The notes beneath the pieces are model-generated. The model did no database searches and was not told the DNA's origin. It saw nothing but the letters and a program-made list of their open reading frames with translations. Below are positions 12,864-23,948 of a DNA stretch of 64,000 nt, piece after piece. The position numbers were made by a program, and so were the translations under genes. This DNA is from Kalaharituber pfeilii (Eukaryota; Ascomycota; Pezizomycetes; Pezizales; Pezizaceae). The stretch is from positions 148,413 through 212,412 of the forward strand of contig WHUZ01000099.1 of assembly GCA_015179045.1 (NCBI GenBank), read 5' to 3'. Position 1 is the first letter of the stretch. Every line of letters begins with the position of its first letter.

Positions 12864-14969
12864 CTACCTCTTCCCGCCAAACCCCACCGGCAACGGCGGC
12901 GGTCTGCCCCAATCCACCGCTACCCTTCCCCCCTCACCTCTATCCGCATACAGCGATCCCATACCCATTCCCATGCCTCCATTCCCCATCCCCATCGAAG
13001 CAGCCCTCATCCTCTCCGCCTCCCCGACCGTCACCAGTCCATCCTCGTGCTCCCCGTCCGTGATACAACTCGTCACGTCGCTCGGCGGTCGCTGCTGTTT
13101 TCTGCGCTTGTGCACCTCCGAGCCGAGCCCCGCGCCGGCGGCTTCCCGCCTGGCCTTTGGCTTCTGTTTCGTTTTCGACTTGTGCTGCTTGGGCTTGGGC
13201 GGCAGGGCATGCGTGGGGCCGGGCCTGTGCCGTCCTTGGACGTGGCCGGGCGTGAACAAGCCGTCGTCGTACTCGTCATCGCTGTCTGATCCGTCCTCGC
13301 CGTCATCCGTCGTGGAAAGACTAGTAGACGCAAAGGACGACAAGCTCGAGCTGCACGACGACTGCGCCTTTGGTGCCGGGCGGGCAGTGGCCGGCGAGGC
13401 CCCGGCCTGCTGCTGTAACTGCTGCTGCTGTTGGTGCTGCAGAAGATGTTCCTGCGTCAGGGGGGCAGGCGGCGGGCTTCTTGAGTGGGATACGGGCGAG
13501 ATTGGGTACGGGGCCGTATACGACCCGTAACTTGCTCCGCTTGAAACTGGCACCCCTAGGACGGGACTGCTCGATGCCCCCGGCGTCCCCTTCCTCGCCC
13601 CCATATTCGTGAGCGGCACACCGTCGCCCTGGCCGCTCGCGCCCAACGGCGACGGCGTGCCCCTCCTCCCTGGCCGCACCTCATCGGCAGCCAGCTCGAT
13701 GCTGACCACGCTGCCCTGGAGCTCCTCCGCGATCACGTTCCGTGGGCTCCGCAATTCACCGTCGTACCCTCTGGCCCCCATCGTGCCCGGGGGCGGCGAA
13801 GCGCACGACACGGGCGTGCCGCGTCCGCTTGCTGACCCGGACACGAGAGAGAAGCTCTCGTCCTGCTTCCGGTCGTAGCCGATGGCTATCTCCGTGCTGG
13901 TGATCGTCACCGTGCGGCCGTGCGTGCCGGCCATGTTGCCGCGCTGGTAGGACGAGGCGCTGGACGGCCCGTTGTGGCGGTGCGCGCCACCCGCGCTGGC
14001 GCTGGCGGCGCCGCTGGTGAGGCTGCTGCTGCTGTCGACGACGCCCCCTCGAAGCCCCCCGCGCCGCGCGCTGCCCCTTCCGGCTTCGCCCGCGCCAACC
14101 ACATAGCCCCCCTCCTTTGACGCCGACGCGTCCACCCGTCCCCGCTCGCTCCCGGCGCCGCCCGCGCTTCCTGCCCCCGCGTCCTTTCGTCGCTGCATCG
14201 CCCACCACACCGCAACCACCACCGCGGCGCCGGCCGCCAGGCCCGGGAAGAATCCCGCCAGGACCGCCTTCACCGGGAACTCCGCGCAGCCTTGCCTGCA
14301 GGCCCTCTTTGTCGCCTCGATCAGCTCCATGCACGTCTCCGTCGTGCCCCCCGCGGCCTCATCACCCCGCCTTGCGCACTCGTCGCGGAGCCGGTAGCTC
14401 TCGGGCTTGTTTTCGTCCTTGAGTCTGCACCCCCCCGAAGCAGCGTCGCAGTCGTATCCCGCGGGACAACAGGCGCCGCTGGTTCCGCACGCCGACGCCC
14501 CTTCGGAGGTATTGGAGGAACATTGGATGGTGCGGATTAAGCTGCAGTCCTCGCCGCGGGGGCAGCAGATGACGCTCGTGGCGTTGTTGAGCGGGATGCA
14601 TTCGGAGGATGCGGCGCAGCAGAAGCGGGAGGCCGGCGCGGGGCAGCGGCTGTTGTCGGAGGAGGAGCAAGAAGGCGAGTCGGAGGGGTCCTGGCGGGGG
14701 AAGAGGAGGTGAGGAGGGGGTTGAGTCCGGGCGAGGAAGGGGAGGAAGGGGGGTTCGGGGGGTTCGGGGGGTTCGGGGGGTTCGGGGGACTCGCGGGGAG
14801 TCATGTGTGGAGCGGGAGAGGCGAGGACGGGACAAGGGGAAAGGGGGAGCGCGAGGAGGAGGAAGATGGTGCAGGTTGTGGCGATCGTGCGGAGCTTGCG
14901 GGACTTGGGTATGGATATGCGGCATGGGCGGCATGCCGGGGCCGCATGGATATGCCGATCTCCCGCCAT
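12864..14969 (-). CDS. Single-pass membrane protein with Cys-rich ectodomain (701 aa)
   Basis: This uninterrupted minus-strand frame reads as a type I membrane protein. A basic N-terminus is followed by a hydrophobic signal segment at about residues 28-50 (TIFLLLALPLSPCPVLAS). Then come four Glu-Pro-Pro repeats, a Cys-rich domain at 101-228 with CC pairs (FCCAASSEC, ICCPRGEDC, CCPAGYDCD), one membrane span at about 233-258, and a basic stop-transfer sequence QRRKD. The remaining 440 residues are cytosolic, Ser/Gly/Pro-rich, with a Gln run near 511-523 and a Lys-rich C-terminus. The Cys pattern resembles uncharacterised Pezizomycotina surface proteins; I know of no assigned function. A cell-wall sensor or adhesin-like role is inference. 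The gene is very GC-rich compared with its flanks. The N-terminus before the signal segment is unusually long (27 residues), so the leader could also act as a signal anchor. Confidence 0.82.
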   Translation of the reverse strand: MAGDRHIHAAPACRPCRISIPKSRKLRTIATTCTIFLLLALPLSPCPVLASPAPHMTPRESPEPPEPPEPPEPPFLPFLARTQPPPHLLFPRQDPSDSPSCSSSDNSRCPAPASRFCCAASSECIPLNNATSVICCPRGEDCSLIRTIQCSSNTSEGASACGTSGACCPAGYDCDAASGGCRLKDENKPESYRLRDECARRGDEAAGGTTETCMELIEATKRACRQGCAEFPVKAVLAGFFPGLAAGAAVVVAVWWAMQRRKDAGAGSAGGAGSERGRVDASASKEGGYVVGAGEAGRGSARRGGLRGGVVDSSSSLTSGAASASAGGAHRHNGPSSASSYQRGNMAGTHGRTVTITSTEIAIGYDRKQDESFSLVSGSASGRGTPVSCASPPPGTMGARGYDGELRSPRNVIAEELQGSVVSIELAADEVRPGRRGTPSPLGASGQGDGVPLTNMGARKGTPGASSSPVLGVPVSSGASYGSYTAPYPISPVSHSRSPPPAPLTQEHLLQHQQQQQLQQQAGASPATARPAPKAQSSCSSSLSSFASTSLSTTDDGEDGSDSDDEYDDGLFTPGHVQGRHRPGPTHALPPKPKQHKSKTKQKPKARREAAGAGLGSEVHKRRKQQRPPSDVTSCITDGEHEDGLVTVGEAERMRAASMGMGNGGMGMGMGSLYADRGEGGRVAVDWGRPPPLPVGFGGKR
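14752..14787. repeat. 9-bp tandem repeat in coding sequence
   Basis: Four copies of ggttcgggg encode, on the minus strand, the Glu-Pro-Pro repeats just after the signal segment of the 701-residue membrane protein. Copy number is likely to vary between strains without shifting the frame. Confidence 0.8.
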
Positions 14970-16473
14970 AATGCTTCACCGTGACGCCGGGCGAATATAA
15001 TCGTAAACCTGCAAATAACACGCAAACATCAGCACCGCTCAGCAGACCCGACCCGTCCCATCAGCCATCCGGCCCAGACGCTGCGTGCACCCCACCCCCC
15101 TTTACATCCCCATTGACCTCCCTCCCACCGGCACCACTCTCTATTCTCCGATGCACAAACCAGATCCTCCGCCCCGGGATAAAAGCACCAACATGATATA
15201 CTCACTAATAATTAAAAATTAGACAAAGAAATACCAACAAGCTCCCAGTTCCCCAGCGTCCAAACTTATCGCTCGCTTCCTGCCCGAAAATCTCTGACCA
15301 AGGCTGCTATCGGGAACTCTAGTATCCTCGCAAATTATGTTGTCCTCTTTGATATTCTCCCAACTTTGGTGGAACCGTCTTTTGAAAAATATCGCGGATG
15401 GATCTTAGTGAACCCCTGAGAATTTTCTTTCTGCTTTTGAATTAGTCGTTACGTGGCGTGCAGGCTGAGCTCAAATCTCCGAGAGCCGCACGCGCACCCA
15501 GATCAAATTTGAACCAGTCGCGGTACTAGGAAGTATCTTCGGTGACTATTATTTTTCTTTTAAGATTGTACCGATTATCGAAACACGCCGCTCTGTTTTC
15601 CTTCCGGTGAAAAGAACCAAACTCTACCTCTTTATCTTCAAATAATTACCGTTTCGAGATTTTTGGGAGTTGTGGTTTTTTCAAAGGGCCATGGTCTTCG
15701 AATGTTTAATTTATCTATTTATAGTCTCGAGCGGGCAGAAAGAGATAGAGTGCGATAAGTATTTGTGATTAAAGCAAGCTTAGATTAAGATTGAGTGGAG
15801 AATGAGTTTCTTCTGCAGCCTCGGCGCAGGGTAGGCGGTGACTAGGTATTACTTTAGGTTGCGAAGTAATATTGTACTTGAGCGGGCGTGGTCGGCGATG
15901 GCCTGCAGAGAGGAAGGGAAAAGTTGGAGGGTGTTGATTCGGGTTTCTGAAGCGGGGACTATTTTGAGATGTTCTGCTGAGTGTGGAAAAGGGTTCATTA
16001 GAGATCACTAAGAATAAAGAAAGGCAGAGAACAAAGAAGAAAGGAAAGGGAAAAGAATATCACTTTAAAACGGAAAAGAAAATGGGAATTGCTACTAGTA
16101 AAAGAAATAAAATCCGCGTATGCACAAAGAATGGATACCGGTACCGGTAAAACGCACCTTCCAGGCTCAAATCAGTAATGGAACTTAACGGTAAAAGAAA
16201 AATAAAAAAGAATAACTGATCTAAATGATGTAAAAAAGAAATAGATCTTCGTAAGCGGCCCGCTTGTGCCGAAGGTTGAATTGGAAACTGTGAGCGGGCG
16301 GGCGTGTATGATAGCGAATGGGGTTTTGACAGTTAGATCTGTGTGTAGATCAGATCAGAGCCCTTGGTTCGAATGGGATGGAAGTGATCTACAGTGCAAC
16401 TTATGCTGCTGCCTTTGAGGCTGGTGGGGTGGATGAGCTGTTGGGTCATGTGTACTTTGGGGTACAAGGAAAA

Positions 16474-16587
16474 TACTTCGGGTCTGGGATAAATTTATTG
16501 CAGGTTGCACGTATTTCTGTTCTCCATTCTTCACTGACTTGTCGCACGGACCGCGCAGCCGGCAATAATTTATCCCAGGCCCGAGTA
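16474..16587. repeat. Fold-back hairpin, about 36-bp arms
   Basis: The left arm at 16474-16511 (core CTGGGATAAATTTATTGC) pairs with the right arm at 16552-16587 (core reverse complement CTGGGATAAATTATTGCC), leaving a loop of about 40 bases. Arms differ by a few substitutions and one indel. It could be a small fold-back element or a remnant of a larger inverted-repeat transposon. Confidence 0.6.
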
Positions 16588-16690
16588 CTCAGAAGCGCTA
16601 TGCGTGCATAATGTGCGCCACCCTGACAGGGTGAAAGTAGGCTATGACATTTTTGTTGGATTTTGCACACAACAATATGACACAAGGTAA

Positions 16691-17171
16691 TTGTAACTGC
16701 ATACAAGTCAACAGAGACCTTTCGCAAGAAGCTTCCCATGTGCCGGGAAACCAGGGTGTCGACCCTTGTAAGCTCTAGAGTGCCAAAAGACCTTTCGCAT
16801 AAGCTCTGGAGCTTCATTGCAGGCGACGCCAGGAAAAGGGGAGGTACTGGTTATCATACTAATGATGGGCTCAACTTTGCACCTGTACTTGCAGCTCCAA
16901 CAGGAGCAGCTACGCACCCAGTTTCCTACTCCAAACCCACAAGTTAATTATTTGGGCTTCTGTAATTCTTCATGATATCTTCTACTTTGCCATAGCTATC
17001 GTGGTTGCTGAGATACGTGAGGTTAAAATTGTTGAGCTTTGATCGGGGGGGTGAAGCTTTTGGCTGGAGCTTCCGCTGCGCCACACTTCACTAACTAGCA
17101 GGGGTACAGCAGGGGTCGGGAAGCTCTAGAGCGTCTTGCGAAAGGTTCTCTAATGAATTGTTGCATAGTTA
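16691..17171. mobile_element. Decayed inverted-repeat element (possible MITE)
   Basis: Sequence around 16698-16740 (taactgcatac..., agagacctttcgcaagaagcttccc) is mirrored at about 17105-17165 as agagaacctttcgcaagacgctctagagcttccc after reverse complement. A third copy of the subterminal motif acctttcgcataagctctggagcttc lies inside at about 16790-16815. Terminal identity is modest and I could not define a target duplication. Confidence 0.4.
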
Positions 17172-18553
17172 CTTCCCAACAGCCATAACAGCTCAAAGCT
17201 GATCTGGCGCAGATTCTAACTAATGACAGGAGCTGTTCTTTTGTTATTTTCCTGAGGTTTTTCCACCTTGTTTGTGCATTCATTGCATACAATAGTAAGT
17301 CTGACGCGCTGAACTTGAGTAAGTTTCTCGATGGTGAATTTCGGGACGGAAATCTTCAATTCGCTATTGTATGCAGGCTTCAGCAGGTGATTCGAGCCTG
17401 TGGCTGGGAAATGGAGTTCTCTAAGTTTGTTGCAAAACAAAGAATCAAAGCATGTTACTCTGTGAAGCGTGTAGAGTAACAAGTGTTACATAACCAACAG
17501 GTCAACTCTAACCTAGCAACTATCCTTGTCACATTGTATGCGCTTCTGAAGACTTATGATACCCTTGTCCCGCAGTACATGTATGTACTTGCTGGGCGGT
17601 AAGAGAAAGTTGAGGTTGGGATGGGGAGAGGGCGCAGACTACAGTTACCAAAATCCAACACTTTCTGTCCGGTTCAACCTAGCGTCCGGTATATAACAAA
17701 TTTTGCAGGGGTGCCCGCCAGGAGGACAATGAACTTAGTAAGCTGATACTGGTATTCCAGCGGGGTATTCTCTTCTCAATCTCCCAAGATATTTCAGAAC
17801 TTTGAACATTGGATGCAAGATATTGAGAATTCTTCAATGATACCACTATGACACACAGAAGGTACAAAAGAAGGTTTATGGTTGGGGCTTTGTCTGGTTC
17901 AGCTAGTTAGTTTGTATGTATTTTGGATTTAAAAGTGTATTGTTTTGTTGTCCGGTCTGGTTGTCGGGTATAGCAAGGTTTCGGGTTTAACAAGGTCCGG
18001 TATAGCTAGGTAAAAGCTGCAAAGAGGCATGCGGGTGAAAATGTGGAGAGAGACAGCTGGGTTGGGGAAGCGAGAGGCACATATGTAATGCGAAAGGCGG
18101 TTAATTCAACCTCACCGCAAGGTTGCAGAATTTAGATACGGCGGTGGATTGGGAAAGAAGCGATTGGAAAACTCAAAGTGGGGATATAGTGCGTATGTGT
18201 GTTATCTATAACTGCATATTACCTGCAAGTTCGGCGATGCGGATAGTGGATGATACGTTTTTGCTTATCTGATTTTTATTGGGATTCCGGGGATCAGTTT
18301 TGGGAAACTGTGCATACTTGGCATGTGTTGGCGCCGCAGAGGAACAGTAGGGGAGATACCTTCTGACGTTGTATCATACTCGGCAGATAATGGTACTTGC
18401 AGTAAGCGATCTCGGCAACGCATACTTAGTCTAGGAAATGTAGGTTGCTGGCGTAAAAGCTTCGCCATCCGCTTAGAAGAAAAGGTCCCCGCTGACTGGT
18501 GCTTTTGCTGGGTCCGGCTCGGGAAGAGGCTTGAAGGAGGCGAAGAATCTTTC

Positions 18554-18602
18554 GGCGTCCACAACACGGCGTCCGCAACGCGGCGTCCGCAACACGGCGT
18601 CC
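18554..18602. repeat. 14-bp minisatellite, 3.5 copies
   Basis: Units ggcgtccacaacac, ggcgtccgcaacgc and ggcgtccgcaacac are followed by a partial ggcgtcc. It lies in non-coding DNA upstream of the HET gene. Confidence 0.8.
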
Positions 18603-20361
18603 AGGGGCTTTTGCAGGGGTAATCCAAATGCAGGTAGGTTACTGTAGTAGTGTCGGGCGGCGAATCGACAAAGAGGGAAGAATGCCGTATGGTTGGGGAC
18701 ATCTGTACGCAGAGTAAATTGCACCCCAACTTCAACACTCTAAAATGCAATTAAAATAAATAGATAAAGTTAGTTTCATGTCGTAATATGATACATCAGG
18801 CAATGAAGAATGAAGTTACGAAAGTGATATCTATTTATTTGATTTTTTGTTATAGTGTTTCATAGAGTTAAAGATCAGGAGTTTTATATGGAGAGGGGTC
18901 ATAATTGTTGATCACCAAATATAGCACAGTACATAGTAGTCTAACCAAAAATGGGAAACAGCTAACTTAGAAACGGGGTAGAATATATACATCTCTCATG
19001 CAATACCTCTTTTACTACTTTGGTTATGTTGTGTGCGACTGACGCAATAGATATACAACTAGCACAGCTAGGCTAGGATATGTAGAGTATGACGGAGTGA
19101 TCGGGCAGTAGCAGCAGTGCGGGCAGTGGGAGTGGTAGAGTGGTAAAAGCGGTGGAGCTGTGGGAGAACGATGGAGCAGTGGAGGTGGAAGAATACCCCT
19201 CAAATTCGCTGCATACTATGGGGCAGAACGTGCATGTACCCAGGTAAATAGTGTGCTTAGTCATAGAACCAACCTACTCCGCGTATAGATGTCCCGAACC
19301 ATAGCGTGGGAAATTGGAGAGTGTGATAGTCGAGAAATAAAATACTGCTGCCCCCCTGCTCTACATGAATCCATTACCCCAGAGCACGAGGCTAGTATGT
19401 CTCGATCAGGGGATTCACTTGAGTCGGGAAAGGTGTGTTTGACTCTTTAAAGTATGCCCCCACCTTGCACTGTGGGAAGTGTAGTACCACATTAGCCTCG
19501 GATCTATATCATGTGACATTAGGTTTCACTAGCTGAATAAACCTGCATAGCCTAATTCGGAGGATGAGAGGGGAGCGCATATGCAAGAAGGCCACAAGAG
19601 GAGGGTGCCCGAAAGGGAAAGGAGAAGGCTGACCATTTCCGGATCGGGTAGTAGCGATTAGCGGGGAGTTTTCTTTTCCTCTCTTCCCCTTCCCCTCGTC
19701 TCTTCGTCTCTTCTTCTCCTCTCTTCCATAATTCCTTTCTCCGTCTCTCCACTTGGAGACGTCAGTCCCGCCCCCCGCTGCTGCTTGTGCTCCGCTATCT
19801 CCGGTACCAAAAGGCCTCAGTCTACATCTCCATGGCCTCAAACTCAAGTCCGTTGGTGGGACTGTGCGAACTAGCCCCGCACTTCGAAGTTGATCTACGA
19901 CAAAAAGTTTGTTATTCTGAGAGCGTGACGGTCGTGCATACAAGTATGCACGCATCTCGTATCGTTGTGCTGCAGCGCGATCGACAAGCCTCCCTCGTAT
20001 GCATGTCTAAAAAGTCCAGCGAATGAGCAAGGCAGACGGTATGTTTCAAGTGCGCTGATAATGCATCAAGTGCTCGGAAGTATCAACGAAACAAGGTTAA
20101 GTACCGATGTATCAAGTCAGCTGCTGAGCTCCCTGATAATGGAGAAGTTTTCGGATATGCATCCAACGACAGTGTTTTGCAATCCCAGAGTATTTTCTTG
20201 TTATTTGCTCGATTATCACAGACGGTTTTGCACGTGCTGTAAGACAAGGTGGACTGCAGTTCGTACCGGTTCCCAATTGCAGCTGCGATTCGATCCTCAG
20301 AAGGGACTGCACCATCTCAGAAGCCCACTTGCTTTCAAACCTTGCCTTCAGGTTTGAGATC

Positions 20362-20369
20362 TATATATA
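20362..20369 (+). promoter_or_regulatory. Candidate TATA box of the HET gene
   Basis: TATATATA lies about 160 bases before the start codon at 20531. The intervening sequence is CT- and CA-rich, as is common in fungal leaders. Position and sequence fit a core promoter but nothing else confirms it. Confidence 0.45.
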
Positions 20370-20530
20370 CCCCTCGTAGCTCCCTCAATCTATTGAAAAG
20401 GGCGCTCCTATTCACAGGATAACTGAATCGAGCAGCACACATTAATCGGCATCAATTTACATCCTACCCACAATCTCAATCTAACTCCGTCTACTTCCCT
20501 ACTTAAGCGAACTTAAACTAAAGCTGCACG

Positions 20531-22234
20531 ATGCGTCTAATTAATACCAAAACCTACGCTCTCGAACGGTTCAGAAAGCCGCCCCAAGAATATGCAATCT
20601 TGAGCCACACTTGGGGAGACCACGAGATTAACCTGCAGAAGTTTGTCCAGTGGGTTGCAGCACAAAAAAAGGCCTCCAAGGAAGAGAAGAAGGGGGGACT
20701 CACCGACGAGGAGGAAAAACAGGGACTCGAGAAGATCTTGCAGTTTTGCAAACTGGCCCGGTTGGACGGTTTCCAATACGCCTGGATTGACACATGCTGT
20801 ATCGACAAAACAAACCCCACGGAGCTGTCCGAGTCCCTCAACTCGATGTATCAATGGTACCAGGATTCATCGGTGTGTTATACTTACCTAGTCGATGTTG
20901 ATGAGAAGAAGGATCCTCTTGCAGCTGGGTCCGAGTTCCGTAATTCTAGATGGTTTACGAGAGGGTGGACGCTACAGGAGCTTCTCGCGCCACTTACAGT
21001 GGTGTTCTACGGGAAGAATTGGATTGAAATTGGTACTAAGGCCACGTTGAGCAAGGCGATCACAGATGTTACTGGAATAAGAGATGTTGTGCTTTTAGTC
21101 AATTTTCCCGAGGAAATCAGCCTTGGGGAAAGGCTATCGTGGGCAGCAGGCAGAGAGACGAGCAGGATCGAGGACAGAGCGTACTCACTCCTTGGGTTAT
21201 TGCAAATCAACATGCCGGCGCATTACGGCGAGGGCAAGCAAGCGTTTATCCGTTTGCAAGAGGAACTCATCAAGAGCTCAGACGACCAGACCATTTTCGC
21301 TTGGAAAGGCCCAGAGGGATCCGCGAATGGACTCCTAGCGGATTCACCTGACGCCTTCCGAGGCATCAAGGGAAAGCCTGTTAAGATTCTAAAGGATCGA
21401 GTGATGCCATTCACAATGACGAATGGCGGGTTGCATATAACACTTCCACTTGTGCCTGAGGCTGGCCTTCCGAACAATGTACACGTAGGAGTACTCAATT
21501 GCCAATTGAAATCTGGGCGAGCCAAAAACGAGTTTGTCGGGATCTATCTGAAGGAAGACAGAAATACTGGACAGTACACACGCATCAAAACAGAGACCCT
21601 TGCCTCTAAACCCCACTCCGAAGTTGCAGACCCTGACAAATTCGTACCGGTGTACATCAAGCAGAAGGTTCCCTCTCAATTCGACGTGTATCAGTGGATG
21701 CGCCCACTCAAGTACTGGAAATTCCTCATCAAACGGATCCCGGACGAGCATGAGTATACGGCTACGGAAACATGTGGATGCTGCCACTGCGACGGGAACG
21801 ACTCGGAGTGGTCAACTCTACCTATGGACGGAGATTTCCCAGGGCGGCATTTATTGACTTTTCACCAAAGCGGGCACAATGCGGCAATCAAGTTCTCAAA
21901 CAAAAACACGCAACGGTGGTTCGTGGTCACGATGGGGGTACATAATTACAACGTCTGGTGCGACGTTGTTGCGGATTCGGAGGATCGGGATGCCACTTTG
22001 AAGCAGATTGCGGGCTCGTATTATGATGGCAAGAGTAGGGTGAAAAGGCGCGAGTTGAACTTGGACCGGGTGAGAGGTGGTTTGGGAAATGGAATGGAGG
22101 TGGTCTGCAGCGCAAGACGGGCGTATGCGGAGGTGCGGAAGGATGCTGGGAGCGAGTCTAAGGACGTTGACATTATTAATCGGATGGTCGAAATTATCAT
22201 CGCAGCAAAGGAGCCTAAGCAAGATCTTAATTGA
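20531..22234 (+). CDS. HET-domain (heterokaryon incompatibility) protein, 567 aa
   Basis: The single-exon frame starts MRLINTKTYALERF, the usual opening of HET proteins. The HET hallmarks appear in order: YAILSHTWGD at residues 21-30, YAWIDTCCID at 83-92, SRWFTRGWTLQELLAP at 139-154, then SRIEDRAYSLLGLL at 211-224. A charged insert rich in Lys and Glu at about 45-66 sits inside the domain. Downstream of about 260 the sequence is unrelated to known domains, with a Cys cluster at about 416-419 (CGCC). No NACHT, WD or ankyrin part follows, so this is the short HET class. HET domains trigger programmed cell death when genetically different hyphae fuse, and many such genes are polymorphic. Whether this one controls a het locus is unknown. 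Upstream lies a TATA-like site; downstream is non-coding, with an A run at 22475-22502. The frame is intact. Confidence 0.93.
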   Translation: MRLINTKTYALERFRKPPQEYAILSHTWGDHEINLQKFVQWVAAQKKASKEEKKGGLTDEEEKQGLEKILQFCKLARLDGFQYAWIDTCCIDKTNPTELSESLNSMYQWYQDSSVCYTYLVDVDEKKDPLAAGSEFRNSRWFTRGWTLQELLAPLTVVFYGKNWIEIGTKATLSKAITDVTGIRDVVLLVNFPEEISLGERLSWAAGRETSRIEDRAYSLLGLLQINMPAHYGEGKQAFIRLQEELIKSSDDQTIFAWKGPEGSANGLLADSPDAFRGIKGKPVKILKDRVMPFTMTNGGLHITLPLVPEAGLPNNVHVGVLNCQLKSGRAKNEFVGIYLKEDRNTGQYTRIKTETLASKPHSEVADPDKFVPVYIKQKVPSQFDVYQWMRPLKYWKFLIKRIPDEHEYTATETCGCCHCDGNDSEWSTLPMDGDFPGRHLLTFHQSGHNAAIKFSNKNTQRWFVVTMGVHNYNVWCDVVADSEDRDATLKQIAGSYYDGKSRVKRRELNLDRVRGGLGNGMEVVCSARRAYAEVRKDAGSESKDVDIINRMVEIIIAAKEPKQDLN

Positions 22235-23948
22235 GGATAGATCCGGAGTATGTGTTGCGTCCAACATGCAAATAGGCTGTAGTTTGTTGGTCTTTGTTGT
22301 TTATTCATTTATTTTAGTTTGGATATGATGGTTATTTGATCGATTGGTACTTTATTTCCTTTCTTTTTTTGCTATGAGATGGGGATGGGGTGTTTGTTGG
22401 CAGGGTGAAATTCCGATCGATGTCGGGTATGTCAGTCGTATTCTGGTTCGTTTAGGTTACGAAAAGGGGAGAGGAAAAAAAAAAAAAAAAAAAAAAAAAA
22501 AAGAAATTCTGTTTATGTTTGTATGTTGAGGAACTTATCCACTATCACTCGCTGTCATTAATGCAAATGCGAATTGGATTGCTCGAGACTTGGTAAAACG
22601 GAAACTTTTTATGTCTTTTTGTATTTGTCCGTACTGTAGTCTGGTTGAGTTGTTTCGTGTGTTTTAACTGTTGACTGGCTATTGTTAACGCTACTATCTT
22701 TCGCACCAAACTGAGCATGTGCGACAACATATATCTCAACCACCAGAATCGAGTAGTATATGCGCTTTTCAGGGGAAATAAATAAAGGGTTATTCTTCAC
22801 CTTTGATTCCTCTATTTGCACTGAAAAGACATTGTGGTCAATTAATGGCGCCATGAGTTTTTCATTGATGTCTTGGCATGCATTTATATGGAATTCCCAT
22901 ACAAAGTGCACTTGTGAGTAGGATGCACTACTTCCCTTCAACGCTCATCATAATGGCTATAGAATTGTAGCTAGAGAGTCTCCCCAATAGACCTATTGAT
23001 CATTAGTGCTGTTATTGGCTTGATATTGTTTAATGCTGAGTTAATACATCAAATTGCCATTTCCAGCAGTTTTCCTATACAATTATTGCATACAATTTCT
23101 ATGAGAATATAAATTTTGTGAATAACTCCACCACTTCTTTGGAACTTTTCTTGGTGTGCTTCTCATGCCTTTGAATGAGGCAAAGAATTGATATTCAAGT
23201 GTCCTACTGTTCTATCAAATTTAATTCAGGTGTGATAAGTGGAATTCAATACGGCAGTGAAAAGTATATGCCAAGTATATGCTGATTGATGGTATGAATT
23301 TCATTGATCATAAATCCAACATATCTGGTGAAGCTAAGGTGTGGAATGTGGAGAATAGTCCTTCATTTATTCCTCTAGCAGTTGCATACAAAATTCTATT
23401 CTGGTGGTTGAGGTATATGTTGTTTGCGCGCGGTCAGTTTGGGGTGCGTCGGGACGTGGTGTATGTCGCGTTGTGGTGAATTACATTTGACTACCGGATC
23501 TGGCGGGGGAAAACTTGGCTACATTAGGTAAGTTAAGTGCATATGCACGGAATGAGGTTTACCTGGTCAAGCAGAGTTACGTTTTGCCTATGATAGGAGC
23601 TTAGGAGGATTTTTCTCCGAGTTCCTGGCCATAGGGAAAAAAAGAAAATATTATATGGGTTAAGTTACGTGAATTATATTAGTAGATCACTGTTGAGTAA
23701 ATGCCATGTCCTATAGATGAATGGGCGACTTGAAGTGTTGAAATCTCACAGATCGATCGGAGGTCATAGCGGAGAGCTAACTTAAGGACGATGACTTTGT
23801 TAACGCCAAGCTCAACAACAGTTTCTAAAGCCAGGGTGAACGGTGGTTTTGAAATAAGTGGGTGTTTTTGCCTTGTAGAAATAAGTGTGTATGTGCGTTG
23901 ATGTTATGTACTGTACTATTATATGGGTACAGGGTATGATAGTGTAGT
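22235..23948. other. Non-coding region after the HET gene
   Basis: It contains a 28-base A run (22475-22502) and the inverted repeat listed separately. The open frames 22609-22941 (-) and 23279-23479 (+) are the two arms of that repeat in translation, so they look like transposon remnants and not genes. Confidence 0.5.
22702..23449. mobile_element. Element remnant with about 110-bp inverted repeats
   Basis: The left arm, 22702-22812, is the reverse complement of the right arm, 23341-23449, at roughly three quarters identity; the best core is ctggtggttgagatatatg. Both arms read similarly in translation (SILVVEIYVVAHAQFG against LFWWLRYMLFARGQFG). The 530 bp between them show no gene. It may be a long-TIR DNA transposon derivative or two fragments of one element in opposite orientation. 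Confidence 0.5.

Larger units (their letters stand above)
14970..20530. other. 5.5-kb intergenic region with fold-back repeats, no gene
   Basis: No supported coding sequence lies here. The right part should hold the HET gene promoter and the left part the promoter of the Cys-rich membrane protein gene. Separate repeats are listed below. Open frames at 16446-16817, 18265-18750 and 19509-19955 have no recognisable domain and are treated as chance. Confidence 0.45.

Noticed and set aside
22609..22941. 110-codon minus-strand frame
   Set aside because: It overlaps one arm of an inverted repeat and has a related copy in the other arm, so it is probably transposon sequence.
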